Below, piece by piece: positions 1-8,533 of a stretch of DNA of 42,427 nucleotides. Under the pieces are notes generated by a model. It did no database searches, was not told where the DNA came from, and saw only the letters and a list, made by a program, of their open reading frames with translations. The DNA is from Enterobacterales bacterium (GTDB lineage: Bacteria; Pseudomonadota; Gammaproteobacteria; Enterobacterales; Enterobacteriaceae), in NCBI GenBank assembly GCA_003864575.1, contig BHES01000018.1, positions 1 to 42,427 of the forward strand, given 5' to 3'. Position 1 is the stretch's first letter, and every line of letters begins with the position of its first letter. The position numbers and the translations under genes are program-made.

Positions 1-67
1 GGTCACGACTTTGACGCTGTAGCTCTTCAAGGGCAATCTTCTGTTTTGCAGTCAGCTCTATTTTCAT
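1..67 (-). CDS. IS630-family transposase, N-terminal fragment (runs off window)
   Basis: An ATG at 67 reading leftward gives a peptide beginning MKIELTAKQKIALEELQRQS, which resembles the N-terminal helix-turn-helix lead-in of IS630-family transposases. The frame stays open to the window edge. The same start occurs at 42364 on the plus strand. The DDE catalytic domain is not in view, so whether this copy is intact cannot be judged. Confidence 0.6.
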   Translation of the reverse strand, partial: MKIELTAKQKIALEELQRQSRD

Positions 68-130
68 CGCGCTGAGCATGATATTTATCAGCTGGATAAT
101 CAAGCACTTTCAATGACCACGGGTATATAT
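1..130 (-). mobile_element. IS630-type insertion sequence, terminal fragment (left edge of window)
   Basis: Positions 4-130 are the exact reverse complement of 42301-42427 at the other end of the window, so this is a repeated element present at least twice. The inner border lies at or just before 130, in a TATATAT stretch, which suits the TA target preference of the IS630/Tc1 family. The element continues off the left edge. Only the tip and the first codons of a transposase are visible, so the exact IS name cannot be given. Confidence 0.75.
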
Positions 131-759
131 GTAATAACCCACCAACCGGTGGTTTTGCGACAGGTTCGAAAGGTAATATCGATTTATATATCAGTAAGCC
201 CTTTGTTGGTGTTTCACTCATACCTCAGGTAGAACTACTTAAACTCTATGGCACCGCAGAACCAGGTGTATACGGTGGAACAGCCATGGCTGCCGTCTAT
301 ATCAGTGGTTCCGTCACTGTCAATCAGGGCTGTGAAATCCCCGCTGGTTATTCCATTGAAATCCCGCTCGGGGAATATAATGCCCGCGACTTTAAAGATA
401 AGAAAGGCGCGAAGCCGGATAATGTACGGGTAATAGAAAAGACGTTGGATTTTAAATGCACCAATATTTCCGACGGAGTGAAAATCGCCCTGCGAATTGA
501 AGGCACACCGTCACCCAACAACAGCGATACGATTGATTTAGGTAACCCGGATATTGCCGCCGTGGTGACGACCGAAATGGATAAAATCCTGCGCCCTAAT
601 TCCACGGATAATACAGAAATGACCGTGCAGCCGCTATATAACGAAACCCAGCGCAATGCCAGCGTAAAAATAAAAGCCTACCCGATAAGCACTACCGGGA
701 AAATGCCGACAAGTGGCAAATTTGAAGGTGTGGCGACACTTAACGTTGAGGTGGAGTGA
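131..759 (+). pseudogene. Fimbrial subunit gene, 5' end removed by IS630 insertion
   Basis: The reading frame is open from 100 to the TGA at 757-759 and continues across the IS border without any start codon before 286. Codons from 133 onward read as a fimbrial protein: GNIDLYISKPFVGVSLIP, then VYISGSVTVNQGCEIPAG, and an alternating hydrophobic C-terminal strand (GVATLNVEVE) typical of chaperone-usher pilin domains. About 208 residues remain. The lost 5' part would carry the signal peptide and the start of the protein, and it should lie beyond the IS. The size and the pilin domain at the C-terminus suggest a two-domain adhesin or a minor subunit. An ATG at 286 exists, but it lies inside the conserved region and would give no signal peptide, so it is unlikely to be functional. 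Confidence 0.7.
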
Positions 760-761
760 AG

Positions 762-1286
762 ATGAAACGCAGCCTGATCACTCTGGCCCTGTTGATATTA
801 CCGGTATTGAACGCCGCAGCCTGGACCAGCATCGGTAAACCGGGCGAGCTGCATTTCAGCATCACCATCAACCAGCCCACTTGTGAACTGGTTGATGCGG
901 CGCTGGAGGTAGATTTAGGCACCATGACGCTGCACGAGCACCGTATAGCAGGCGATACGCTGGGGAGAAAGGCCTTCAGCATAGGCCTGAAAGAGTGCGG
1001 TGACGTGGCGCGGGCTTATGTGAAAATGGACGGCGAACCAGACGCTAACGACCATTTGCTGTTTGCCCTAAGCGGTGGTGCGCAGGGCGTCGGGTTGAAA
1101 GTGGTGAACAGCCACGGCGGGCAGCAATTACCCGTCGCCAGCGACACCGGCAACGGCATGGAGTGGCCGCTGGTAGCTGGCCAGGATAACCAGCTGGACT
1201 ATATCGCCAGTTATGTCATCACCCAATTACCCGTGATCGCTGGCAAAGCCGAAGCGCTGGTAAACTTCACGGTGAGCTACGAATAG
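762..1286 (+). CDS. Minor fimbrial subunit (chaperone-usher type)
   Basis: The product is 174 residues with a Sec signal peptide (MKRSLITLALLILPVLNAAA) and a pilin-like fold: a conserved early Cys (QPTCELV) pairing with a second Cys (LKECGDV), and a C-terminal strand ALVNFTVSYE matching the donor-strand signature of pilins. The ATG at 762 is chosen because a GGAG lies just upstream (753-756). A GTG two codons earlier overlaps the stop of the preceding fimbrial gene. It is probably the last gene of a fimbrial operon whose usher and chaperone genes lie outside the window. Only 6 bp separate its stop from the convergent rcsC stop. The upstream gene is broken by an IS, so expression may depend on a promoter supplied by the IS or may be lost. 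Confidence 0.75.
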   Translation: MKRSLITLALLILPVLNAAAWTSIGKPGELHFSITINQPTCELVDAALEVDLGTMTLHEHRIAGDTLGRKAFSIGLKECGDVARAYVKMDGEPDANDHLLFALSGGAQGVGLKVVNSHGGQQLPVASDTGNGMEWPLVAGQDNQLDYIASYVITQLPVIAGKAEALVNFTVSYE

Positions 1287-1292
1287 TGCCGT

Positions 1293-4163
1293 TTACTGGG
1301 CATCCCGCGTGCGGCGCACGATTTTGCTGTAATACGCTAAGGTGTCACGCAGCGTTTCAAGGGTGACCGGTTTTGACAGGCAATTATCCATCCCCGCTTC
1401 CAGACAGCGCTGACGTTGTTCCGCCAGCGCGTTGGCGGTTACCCCAATCACCGGCAGCGTATAGCCCAGTTCACGCAGTTTTTGGGTCAGACCGTAGCCG
1501 TCAAGTTTCGGCATGTTTACGTCACTCAGCACAATATCGACGGTGTGAACTTTTATAGCGTCCAGTGCATCCATGCCATCGTTAGCCGTGACAACCTGAT
1601 AGCCCATCGAACTGAGCTGATCGGCCAACAACCGTCGGTTGATTGGGTGGTCATCCACGACCAGCAGGTGAATATCGCTGTTGTCCTGATTCGCTGCCAC
1701 TCCCTGCGCCGGCAGCGTCATACCCCCCTCTTCTGACGGGTCGACCAACTGATAGATACGGTTAAGCAGCGCAGTGACTTCCAGAGGTGTCGATGTACTG
1801 TGAACCCAATAGCCCGGCCGGGTTTCTTGCGGCGGCCCGATATGGTCGATAGAAAACTCAATCTGCGCGGTCAGAGGGCTATTGTGAATCAACGAGGTAT
1901 CGGCGATCAGCACATCATCGGGGTGGCTGATGCTGTCATGTTGCAAGCGCTGAACATCAGCCCCCTGATGACGTAAGAGCTGCATCAGATAGCTTTCCAA
2001 ATAGGCGTTACGGATAGCCAGCCACAGGGTTTTCCCCTGCCACAGATCCAGCGGTTGTTCTGACGGGAAGGTTGCGCTGTAGAGAGGGATCCGCACGGTA
2101 AACTGGCTGCCCAGCCCCGACTCGGAGTCGACAGAGATATCCCCGTCCATCAGGTTAATCAGTTTTTCACAGATAGCCAACCCAAGGCCCGTTCCCTGGA
2201 AATGACGCTGCACACCGGTACCAACCTGGAAGAACGGGTCAAACAGCCGGGTTATTTCTTTTTCTGGAATACCGCAGCCCGTATCGCGGATCTGAAATTC
2301 CATGTAATTGCCGCAGGTGCGCGCGTGCAGCACAATACAGCCGGTATCCGTAAACTTAATGGCATTATTGAGAATATTGGACAACACCTGTTGCAGGCGC
2401 ACCGGGTCGCCCTGGAATGACATCGGCACGTTGTGCTCAATGAAACAGTAGAGCCCTAGGTGTTTTTTCACCACCAGCGGCAGATAGTTACCCGCGACGT
2501 GAGTGATCACTTCCCGGCAGGAGAACGCCTGCGGCTCAATTTTTAGCTGTTCAGATTCAATTTTCGAGAAATCGAGAATATCGCTGATGATCTTCAACAG
2601 CAGTGCCGAGGAGTTATTCATCGCCGTCACCAGACGATCGACCCCTTGCGGCAACCCCTGCGTTTGTAACAGATCCAGGTTACCGATAATGCCATACAAC
2701 GGTGTGCGCAGTTCATGGCTGACGGTCGCCAGGAACATCGACTTCGACTGGCTGGCCTGCTCCGCCGCGTTCGCCATCTCCTGCAAGGATTCTTCCATTT
2801 TGACCCGCGCACTGACGTCAATCAGTACGCAAATCGCCACGTCCTCGTTGCGATAACGCGAGTGCACAAAGCTCAGTTGGATGTTGTTGTTATCTTTGGT
2901 GATCACATCGACAAAATTGACCTGCTGGTCGCAGATGATGCGCGTGATGCGCTGGCGATCCTCTGCCGTGAGCATGTTGATGTAGTTATGCGCCAGTTCG
3001 TTACTGAGAATGTTAACGCCGTCGCTGATACGTAAAATGGAGATCCCAACCGGGGCCGAGGCCACAATTTTATGGTTAAACTGCTCGTGTTCTTCGAGGC
3101 GGAAGGCATTCTCTTCGGCGGGCAGGAACATTTTTCGCTCAAATACCCAGGCCAGAATAAACAGCAGCAGCGCTGAGAAAATATTCAGCAGTACCGCATT
3201 GAAGATAAGGATCTTAAAGCGATCAATCACCGTATTAAACGGCAGGGAATAGACCACGCTCAGACCTGATGGGGATAACGGTTTTTTATACACCAGATCG
3301 TTATAGCCATTCATGTAACCAAAATAGGTCGACTCTTCCGGATAACTGCTCAGAAGTGGCGCGTAACGCTCCCCTTCAGAGAAACGCAGCAACGGCTGAT
3401 TATTGTCATCAAGTAGCGTCACGCCGATATGCTGTGAACCCGCGGCAACCATATCCTCCAGACGCAAGGTCTGCTGGATACCCATCAACGCTTCCAGTTT
3501 GTTGCCAACATAAATTGGCGTCAGTACGTACAGATAACCCACATCTTTATTCGGGCCAGCCGACACCCAGTAAAGGCTGTTTTCTTTATCCTGACTTTTG
3601 CCGTTGCGGTATTTCAGAATCTTCTCATGCAGTGATTTCAGTACCGCACTGTTTTCGCGCTCAATCGGCGTACTGCTCAGGCCAAAGTCCACCAGGCACA
3701 GACTCTCTCCGCCGATGAAAAAGACCCGGTTAAGATCGTAAGCGTCGGAGAAGTTATCCTTCCAGTAATGGATCATGTTACCGAGCGAATTCAGTGAATT
3801 TCTGTAGCTGTCATTAAGCTGGGAACAGTCAGATTCCGAGTACAGCGGATGATAGCTCGGCGCGATGTTTTTACTGCTGATGACACCATTGATGATGTCG
3901 AGACCGTTCATGGAATCGCTGAGGCGCTTCTCGGCCATGTATTTGATATCCCGCATGATATCGGCGGAATTTCGGATGTAGCTCTGCGCCTGATCGTAGT
4001 TGAGGTTGTCCTCGTCACGAATCTCAGACTCTTTATTATGAAAAATATTTAGCACATAGAACGTTGTCAGCAGCGCGCCAAGTGACCACAACATGAAGGC
4101 CAGAACCCGGAAAAGGTAACGGGAAATTCTGAGCGTTGTTCTAAATGAGGTTAAATATTTCAA
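1293..4163 (-). CDS. rcsC: RcsC hybrid sensor histidine kinase of the Rcs phosphorelay
   Basis: The protein has 956 residues (E. coli RcsC has 949) and aligns along its whole length. It is an inner-membrane hybrid kinase that senses envelope stress and passes phosphate to RcsD and then RcsB, controlling capsule, motility and related genes. Visible parts: a first membrane segment near residues 20-40; a periplasmic domain to about 313; a second membrane segment near 317-340; a PAS-like RcsC linker; a HisKA motif SHELRTP with the phospho-accepting His at 483; an ATPase domain with DTGCGIP and GTGLGLAI; and a receiver domain with the acceptor Asp at 881 (SDVNMP). The partner genes rcsD and rcsB are not in the window. 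The usual convergent neighbour rcsB is replaced here by fimbrial genes. The gene lies downstream of gyrA, past a terminator, so it probably has its own promoter. Confidence 0.97.
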   Translation of the reverse strand: MKYLTSFRTTLRISRYLFRVLAFMLWSLGALLTTFYVLNIFHNKESEIRDEDNLNYDQAQSYIRNSADIMRDIKYMAEKRLSDSMNGLDIINGVISSKNIAPSYHPLYSESDCSQLNDSYRNSLNSLGNMIHYWKDNFSDAYDLNRVFFIGGESLCLVDFGLSSTPIERENSAVLKSLHEKILKYRNGKSQDKENSLYWVSAGPNKDVGYLYVLTPIYVGNKLEALMGIQQTLRLEDMVAAGSQHIGVTLLDDNNQPLLRFSEGERYAPLLSSYPEESTYFGYMNGYNDLVYKKPLSPSGLSVVYSLPFNTVIDRFKILIFNAVLLNIFSALLLFILAWVFERKMFLPAEENAFRLEEHEQFNHKIVASAPVGISILRISDGVNILSNELAHNYINMLTAEDRQRITRIICDQQVNFVDVITKDNNNIQLSFVHSRYRNEDVAICVLIDVSARVKMEESLQEMANAAEQASQSKSMFLATVSHELRTPLYGIIGNLDLLQTQGLPQGVDRLVTAMNNSSALLLKIISDILDFSKIESEQLKIEPQAFSCREVITHVAGNYLPLVVKKHLGLYCFIEHNVPMSFQGDPVRLQQVLSNILNNAIKFTDTGCIVLHARTCGNYMEFQIRDTGCGIPEKEITRLFDPFFQVGTGVQRHFQGTGLGLAICEKLINLMDGDISVDSESGLGSQFTVRIPLYSATFPSEQPLDLWQGKTLWLAIRNAYLESYLMQLLRHQGADVQRLQHDSISHPDDVLIADTSLIHNSPLTAQIEFSIDHIGPPQETRPGYWVHSTSTPLEVTALLNRIYQLVDPSEEGGMTLPAQGVAANQDNSDIHLLVVDDHPINRRLLADQLSSMGYQVVTANDGMDALDAIKVHTVDIVLSDVNMPKLDGYGLTQKLRELGYTLPVIGVTANALAEQRQRCLEAGMDNCLSKPVTLETLRDTLAYYSKIVRRTRDAQ

Positions 4164-4236
4164 AGGGCTACCATTAACATTGCGACGTCACCACGACGGA
4201 AAACGGCCATCAGAATACACTATTGAATCGGAGACG

Positions 4237-4270
4237 ATACCCAAAATCATTCGAGCCGCAGGAAGGCGGC
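4237..4270. repeat. Partial ERIC-like end fragment
   Basis: The segment ending GCAGGAAGGCGGC closely matches the first 34 bp of the full ERIC element at 14219-14342. The rest of ERIC is missing. It lies in the rcsC-gyrA spacer between the gyrA terminator and the rcsC start, and is probably the remnant of an older insertion. Confidence 0.55.
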
Positions 4271-4281
4271 GATAAAAAGAA

Positions 4282-4311
4282 AGGGCATAACACGTTGCCA
4301 TGTTATGCCCT
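4282..4311 (-). terminator. Intrinsic terminator of gyrA
   Basis: A perfect 11-bp stem (AGGGCATAACA / TGTTATGCCCT) with an 8-nt loop lies 20 bp past the gyrA stop. On the minus strand it is followed by a T-rich run (TTTCTTTTT). Confidence 0.85.
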
Positions 4312-4330
4312 GTTTCAGCGTGCCGAAAAC

Positions 4331-7006
4331 TTATTCTTTCTCAGAATCTGCTTCGTCTGAATCAGCATCATCTTCGATAACTTCATCATCAGATTCTGCT
4401 TCATCCGGCAGGTCGCTCGCCTGAGCGGCTTCCAGTTCACCTTCTTCGGTGGCAACGCCGTCGAGTTCTTCGTCTTCGACTGGCTCAGCCACACGTTGCA
4501 GGCCTACTACATGTTCGCCTTCAGCAGTACGGATAAGCGTTACACCTTGAGTGTTACGGCCTACGGTACTGACTTCAGAAACACGGGTACGAACCAGCGT
4601 GCCGGCATCGGTGATCATCATGATCTGATCGGCTTCATCTACCTGAATCGCGCCAATTACCGGACCGTTACGCTCGCTCACTTTGATCGAGATAACGCCC
4701 TGCGTTGCACGGGACTTAGTTGGATACTCAGCCGACTCGGTACGTTTACCGTAACCGTTTTGCGTTACGGTCAGGATGCAACCTTCACCGCGAGGGATGA
4801 TAAGCGATACCACGCTGTCGCCAGTACCCAGACGGATACCACGAACACCGGTCGCCGTACGACCCATCTTACGCACCGCTTCTTCGGTGAAGCGCACCAC
4901 TTTACCGGCTGCAGAGAACAGCATGACTTCATCTTTACCGTCGGTCAGGTCAACACCAATAAGCTCATCACCCTCGTTGAGGTTGATGGCGATGATGCCG
5001 GCACTGCGTGGGCGGCTGAAATCAGTCAGTGCGGTTTTCTTCACGGTACCGCTGGCGGTGGCCATAAACACATGGCGGCCTTCTTCGTACTCACGAACAG
5101 GCAAGATAGCGGTAATGCGTTCGTTTGGCTCAAGCGGCAACAGGTTGACGATTGGGCGACCACGCGCACCACGGCTGGCTTCCGGCAGTTGGTAAACCTT
5201 CATCCAGTACAGACGACCACGGCTGGAGAACATCAGTATGGTGTCGTGGGTGTTGGCCACCAGCAGGCGGTCGATGAAATCTTCTTCTTTAATACGTGCC
5301 GCAGACTTACCTTTACCGCCACGACGTTGGGCTTCGTAGTCGGTCAGAGGCTGGTATTTCACATAGCCCTGATGCGACAGCGTAACCACAACGTCTTCCT
5401 GATTGATCAGGTCTTCGATGTTGATGTCGGAGGTATTGGCAGTAATTTCGGTACGGCGCGGATCGCTAAACTGGTCACGAATGGCTTCTAACTCTTCACG
5501 AATGACTTCCATCAGACGATCAGGGTTTTCCAGAATGAAGATAAGCTCTGCGATTTGCGTCAGCAGTTCTTTATATTCATCCAGTAGTTTTTCATGCTCA
5601 AGGCCGGTCAGTTTCTGCAAACGCAGATCCAGGATGGCTTGCGCCTGCTGTTCGGTCAGGAAGTATTTACCGTCGTGAATGCCGAACTCGGGTTCCAGCC
5701 ACTCAGGGCGCGCAGCGTCATCACCGGCACTGGCCAGCATGGCAGCAACGTTGCCCAGATCCCATGAACGAGAAATCAAGCCTGCTTTCGCTTCGGCCGG
5801 AGATTGCGCTGCACGGATCAGTTCAATGATCGGCTCGATGTTAGCCAGAGCAATCGCCAACGCTTCCAGGATATGAGCACGGTCACGGGCTTTACGTAGT
5901 TCGAAAATAGTACGGCGTGTTACGACTTCACGGCGGTGACGGACAAATGCGGACAGGATGTCTTTCAGGCCAAGAATCTTTGGCTGACCCTGATGCAGGG
6001 CAACCATGTTGATACCGAAGGTCGTCTGCAACTGCGTCAGGGAGTAGAGGTTGTTCAGAACCACTTCACCCACGGCGTCGCGTTTGATTTCAATGACGAT
6101 GCGCATGCCGTCTTTATCAGACTCATCGCGCAGGGCACTGATCCCTTCAAGGCGTTTTTCCTTCACCAGCTCGGCGATCTTTTCGATCAGGCGGGCTTTG
6201 TTCACCTGATACGGGATCTCGTGAACGATGATGGTTTCGCGGCCGGTTTTCGCATCAGCTTCCACTTCCGCGCGGGCGCGGAGCAGAATCTTACCGCGAC
6301 CGGTGCGGTAGGCTTCTTCAATACCACGACGACCATTGATGATAGCTGCCGTTGGGAAGTCTGGGCCCGGAATGTGTTCCATCAGCCCTTCGATGCTGAT
6401 GTTTTCGTCTTCGATATACGCCAGACAGCCGTTGATAACCTCATTGAGGTTATGTGGCGGAATGTTGGTCGCCATACCGACGGCAATACCCGAAGAACCG
6501 TTAACCAACAGGTTAGGAATACGGGTCGGCATGACGGCTGGGATCTGCTCAGTGCCATCGTAGTTCGGCACAAAATCGACGGTCTCTTTTTCTAAATCGG
6601 ACAACAGTTCGTGGGCGATTTTAGACATACGGATTTCGGTATAACGCATGGCAGCGGCGGAGTCGCCGTCTACCGAACCGAAGTTACCCTGCCCGTCCAC
6701 CAACATGTAGCGAAGGGAAAAAGGCTGAGCCATACGTACGATGGTGTCATAAACCGCAGTATCACCGTGTGGGTGATATTTACCGATAACGTCACCGACC
6801 ACACGGGCCGATTTCTTATAGGCTTTGTTCCAGTCGTTCCCCAGAACATTCATTGCGTAAAGTACGCGGCGGTGCACCGGTTTTAAACCATCTCGCACAT
6901 CTGGCAGCGCACGTCCGACAATAACGGACATGGCGTAATCCAAATAAGAGTTTTTCAGCTCTTCTTCGATGCTTATCGGTGTGATTTCTCTGGCAAGGTC
7001 GCTCAT
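4331..7006 (-). CDS. gyrA: DNA gyrase subunit A
   Basis: The protein has 891 residues (E. coli GyrA has 875). It is the breakage-reunion subunit of type IIA topoisomerase, which acts with GyrB to introduce negative supercoils. The catalytic Tyr is at 122 (AAAMRYTE). The quinolone-determining region reads [11 protein letters not shown], so residue 83 is Thr and residue 87 is Asp. The C-terminal DNA-wrapping domain carries the GyrA box [10 protein letters not shown] near residue 560 and six beta-pinwheel blades. The C-terminus is a long acidic tail (after about residue 845, rich in Asp and Glu), longer than in E. coli, which accounts for the extra length. Acidic tails in this family modulate wrapping. 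The gene is transcribed divergently from ubiG, as in E. coli. Confidence 0.99.
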   Translation of the reverse strand: MSDLAREITPISIEEELKNSYLDYAMSVIVGRALPDVRDGLKPVHRRVLYAMNVLGNDWNKAYKKSARVVGDVIGKYHPHGDTAVYDTIVRMAQPFSLRYMLVDGQGNFGSVDGDSAAAMRYTEIRMSKIAHELLSDLEKETVDFVPNYDGTEQIPAVMPTRIPNLLVNGSSGIAVGMATNIPPHNLNEVINGCLAYIEDENISIEGLMEHIPGPDFPTAAIINGRRGIEEAYRTGRGKILLRARAEVEADAKTGRETIIVHEIPYQVNKARLIEKIAELVKEKRLEGISALRDESDKDGMRIVIEIKRDAVGEVVLNNLYSLTQLQTTFGINMVALHQGQPKILGLKDILSAFVRHRREVVTRRTIFELRKARDRAHILEALAIALANIEPIIELIRAAQSPAEAKAGLISRSWDLGNVAAMLASAGDDAARPEWLEPEFGIHDGKYFLTEQQAQAILDLRLQKLTGLEHEKLLDEYKELLTQIAELIFILENPDRLMEVIREELEAIRDQFSDPRRTEITANTSDINIEDLINQEDVVVTLSHQGYVKYQPLTDYEAQRRGGKGKSAARIKEEDFIDRLLVANTHDTILMFSSRGRLYWMKVYQLPEASRGARGRPIVNLLPLEPNERITAILPVREYEEGRHVFMATASGTVKKTALTDFSRPRSAGIIAINLNEGDELIGVDLTDGKDEVMLFSAAGKVVRFTEEAVRKMGRTATGVRGIRLGTGDSVVSLIIPRGEGCILTVTQNGYGKRTESAEYPTKSRATQGVISIKVSERNGPVIGAIQVDEADQIMMITDAGTLVRTRVSEVSTVGRNTQGVTLIRTAEGEHVVGLQRVAEPVEDEELDGVATEEGELEAAQASDLPDEAESDDEVIEDDADSDEADSEKE

Positions 7007-7109
7007 GGAGCTGCTATCCCTCTACTGATTATTCATGGCCGCTGCCTGCTTAGGCGTTACTAATGCGTTACTGATATGCATACATAGCTAGCTAGCGCAA
7101 AGGTGTAAA

Positions 7110-7138
7110 ACTATACCACAAAGCGGAGATCTGTGGAA
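7110..7138 (-). promoter_or_regulatory. Candidate gyrA promoter
   Basis: On the minus strand a good -10 box (TATAGT, 7115-7110) stands 17 bp from a poor -35 (TTCCAC, 7138-7133), about 100 bp upstream of the gyrA start. A weak -35 with a strong -10 would suit a supercoiling-sensitive gyr promoter, but this is assigned by eye only. Confidence 0.4.
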
Positions 7139-7243
7139 AAGAACCTCCCTTTTTACCGACTATTATCCAGCGATTATCAAACCTTTGCCTCCGCCCCTGA
7201 CAAAACGCCGCCATTCGCGCAAACAGTAAGCAGAAAGACAAAA

Positions 7244-7273
7244 CTGAAACCTGCCAGCAGGAATATGTATAAT
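7244..7273 (+). promoter_or_regulatory. Candidate ubiG promoter
   Basis: A perfect -10 hexamer TATAAT (7268-7273) has a fair -35 (CTGAAA, 7244-7249) 18 bp upstream. It lies 35 bp before the ubiG start. An AAGGAG-type ribosome-binding site follows, with a rather long spacing of about 12 nt. Confidence 0.5.
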
Positions 7274-7308
7274 CTGGCTTAACGAGGAATAAGGAGTTCA
7301 TCACACTC

Positions 7309-8046
7309 ATGAATACAGCATCGAATGCCAACACGCAGAACATTGACCACGATGAGATCGCCAAATTTGAGGCCGTCGCCTCGCGCTGGTGGGACCTTGA
7401 GGGTGAATTCAAACCGTTGCACCGCATCAATCCCCTGCGCCTGAACTATATTCTCGAACGCGCCGACGGCCTGTTTGGGAAGAACGTTCTCGACGTGGGT
7501 TGCGGCGGCGGCATTCTGAGTGAAAGCATGGCGGTGGCTGGCGCGACCGTCACCGGACTGGATATGGGGGGTGAACCTTTACAAGTTGCTCGTCTGCATG
7601 CGCTGGAAAGCGGCGTAAAAGTCAATTACATTCAGGAATTCGTGGAAGCGCACGCCGACGCTCACCCGCATCAGTACGACGTGGTGACCTGCATGGAGAT
7701 GCTCGAACATGTGCCCGATCCGGCCTCCGTAGTAGCCGCCTGCGCGCGCCTGGTGAAACCCGGCGGTCACGTCTTTTTCTCGACCATCAACCGTAATAAT
7801 AAAGCCTGGCTGATGGCGATCTTCGGCGCAGAATACGTGCTAAAAATGGTGCCCAAAGGCACACATGACATCAAAAAATTCATCAAACCCTCGGAATTAC
7901 TGGCCATGGTTGACCGCACTCCGCTGTTTGAGCGCCACATTATGGGCCTGCACTACAACCCACTGACCGACCATTTCAAACTGGGGCCCAACGTGGATGT
8001 GAACTATATGGTTCATACGCAGACGCTGGCGGACGCGGCAGAATAA
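7309..8046 (+). CDS. ubiG: UbiG, ubiquinone biosynthesis O-methyltransferase
   Basis: The protein has 245 residues (E. coli UbiG has 240). It catalyses both SAM-dependent O-methylations of ubiquinone synthesis, including the last step (3-demethylubiquinol to ubiquinol), at the inner membrane. The class I methyltransferase motif I is clear ([16 protein letters not shown], about residues 64-79), followed by the acidic motif II (TGLDMG) and EMLEHVPDP. The N-terminal signature [19 protein letters not shown] is characteristic of UbiG. The C-terminus matches the family ([13 protein letters not shown]). It is monocistronic and divergent from gyrA. A hairpin follows the stop. Confidence 0.98.
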   Translation: MNTASNANTQNIDHDEIAKFEAVASRWWDLEGEFKPLHRINPLRLNYILERADGLFGKNVLDVGCGGGILSESMAVAGATVTGLDMGGEPLQVARLHALESGVKVNYIQEFVEAHADAHPHQYDVVTCMEMLEHVPDPASVVAACARLVKPGGHVFFSTINRNNKAWLMAIFGAEYVLKMVPKGTHDIKKFIKPSELLAMVDRTPLFERHIMGLHYNPLTDHFKLGPNVDVNYMVHTQTLADAAE

Positions 8047-8076
8047 AACCTGCGTCAAGCGAAGAAGTTTCATTTC

Positions 8077-8113
8077 GGACGCAGAAAGCCATTTTCGGGT
8101 TTCTTTTGCGTCC
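8077..8113 (+). terminator. Probable ubiG terminator hairpin
   Basis: Inverted repeats GGACGCAGAAAGCC and GGGTTTCTTTTGCGTCC form an imperfect 13-bp stem with a short loop 30 bp past the ubiG stop. Only a weak run of T follows, so termination strength is uncertain. Confidence 0.55.
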
Positions 8114-8341
8114 GTAAAATCAGTAAAAGCTTAATATTTAGCGCTTTGGAGATGAGTTAGCAGCGACATGTTTTTTTAGAATAGTTTTCTGCATCAATAT
8201 CGCGTTTTTTGCTAATGTTTAAGAAATCGGCAGTCGATCAACTTTTCAAAAAATATAAGAAAATCGTATCTCAGTTATTGACAGGATTTGCGGCCAGCAA
8301 TGGCGGACTCCTCAGCCGCACCTCAGATTTTTCTCCCCAAC

Positions 8342-8350
8342 TTATCCACA
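8342..8350 (+). promoter_or_regulatory. DnaA box upstream of nrdAB
   Basis: The sequence TTATCCACA is a perfect consensus DnaA box, 20 bp upstream of the -35 of the nrdA promoter. DnaA is known to bind boxes upstream of nrdAB in E. coli and to link dNTP supply to replication initiation. The same role is inferred here. Confidence 0.7.
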
Positions 8351-8370
8351 AAACAGGCCATTTTGTTCAC

Positions 8371-8399
8371 TTGCAAAAGCCCTCATCTGACACTATCTT
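8371..8399 (+). promoter_or_regulatory. nrdA promoter
   Basis: A -35 TTGCAA (8371-8376) and a -10 TATCTT (8394-8399) are 17 bp apart, each matching 4 of 6 consensus bases. The -10 lies inside NrdR box 1 and the second box falls just past the expected start site, as expected for a repressed nrd promoter. Confidence 0.6.
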
Positions 8400-8435
8400 G
8401 TCATCAGAAATTAATAAACCCACAATATATTGTGT
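8389..8435. promoter_or_regulatory. Tandem NrdR boxes
   Basis: Box 1 (core ACACTATCTTGTCA, 8390-8403) and box 2 (perfect palindrome CACAATATATTGTG, 8421-8434) match the NrdR consensus. Their centres are 31 bp apart, close to three helical turns, the spacing typical of this repressor. NrdR senses dATP/ATP and represses ribonucleotide reductase genes. Confidence 0.85.
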
Positions 8436-8533
8436 TTATATCCTGACCAGCACACAACGGACGAGTGAAGCCCCCTTCTGTCTGGATCCGTGCCTGGTCA
8501 ACCCGTTTATAGACCTCTAAGGTACAGCCCCTC

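Larger units (their letters stand above)
7007..7308. other. Divergent gyrA-ubiG intergenic region
   Basis: This 302-bp region holds the 5' leaders and promoters of gyrA (minus) and ubiG (plus). Candidate promoters are listed separately. No small ORF with a convincing ribosome-binding site was seen. Confidence 0.7.
8114..8533. other. ubiG-nrdA intergenic region with nrd control signals
   Basis: Most of this stretch is AT-rich non-coding DNA ahead of nrdA. Its last 200 bp hold a perfect DnaA box, a promoter and two NrdR boxes, listed separately. A 103-codon open frame at 8209-8520 covers all these signals and has no ribosome-binding site, so it is not called a gene. Confidence 0.7.

Noticed and set aside
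4496..5491. 331-codon open frame antisense to gyrA
   Set aside because: It lies wholly within gyrA, has no ribosome-binding site, and its composition follows from the gyrA codon pattern. It is a shadow frame.
8209..8520. 103-codon open frame upstream of nrdA
   Set aside because: It spans the DnaA box, promoter and both NrdR boxes, and the expected transcription start falls inside it.
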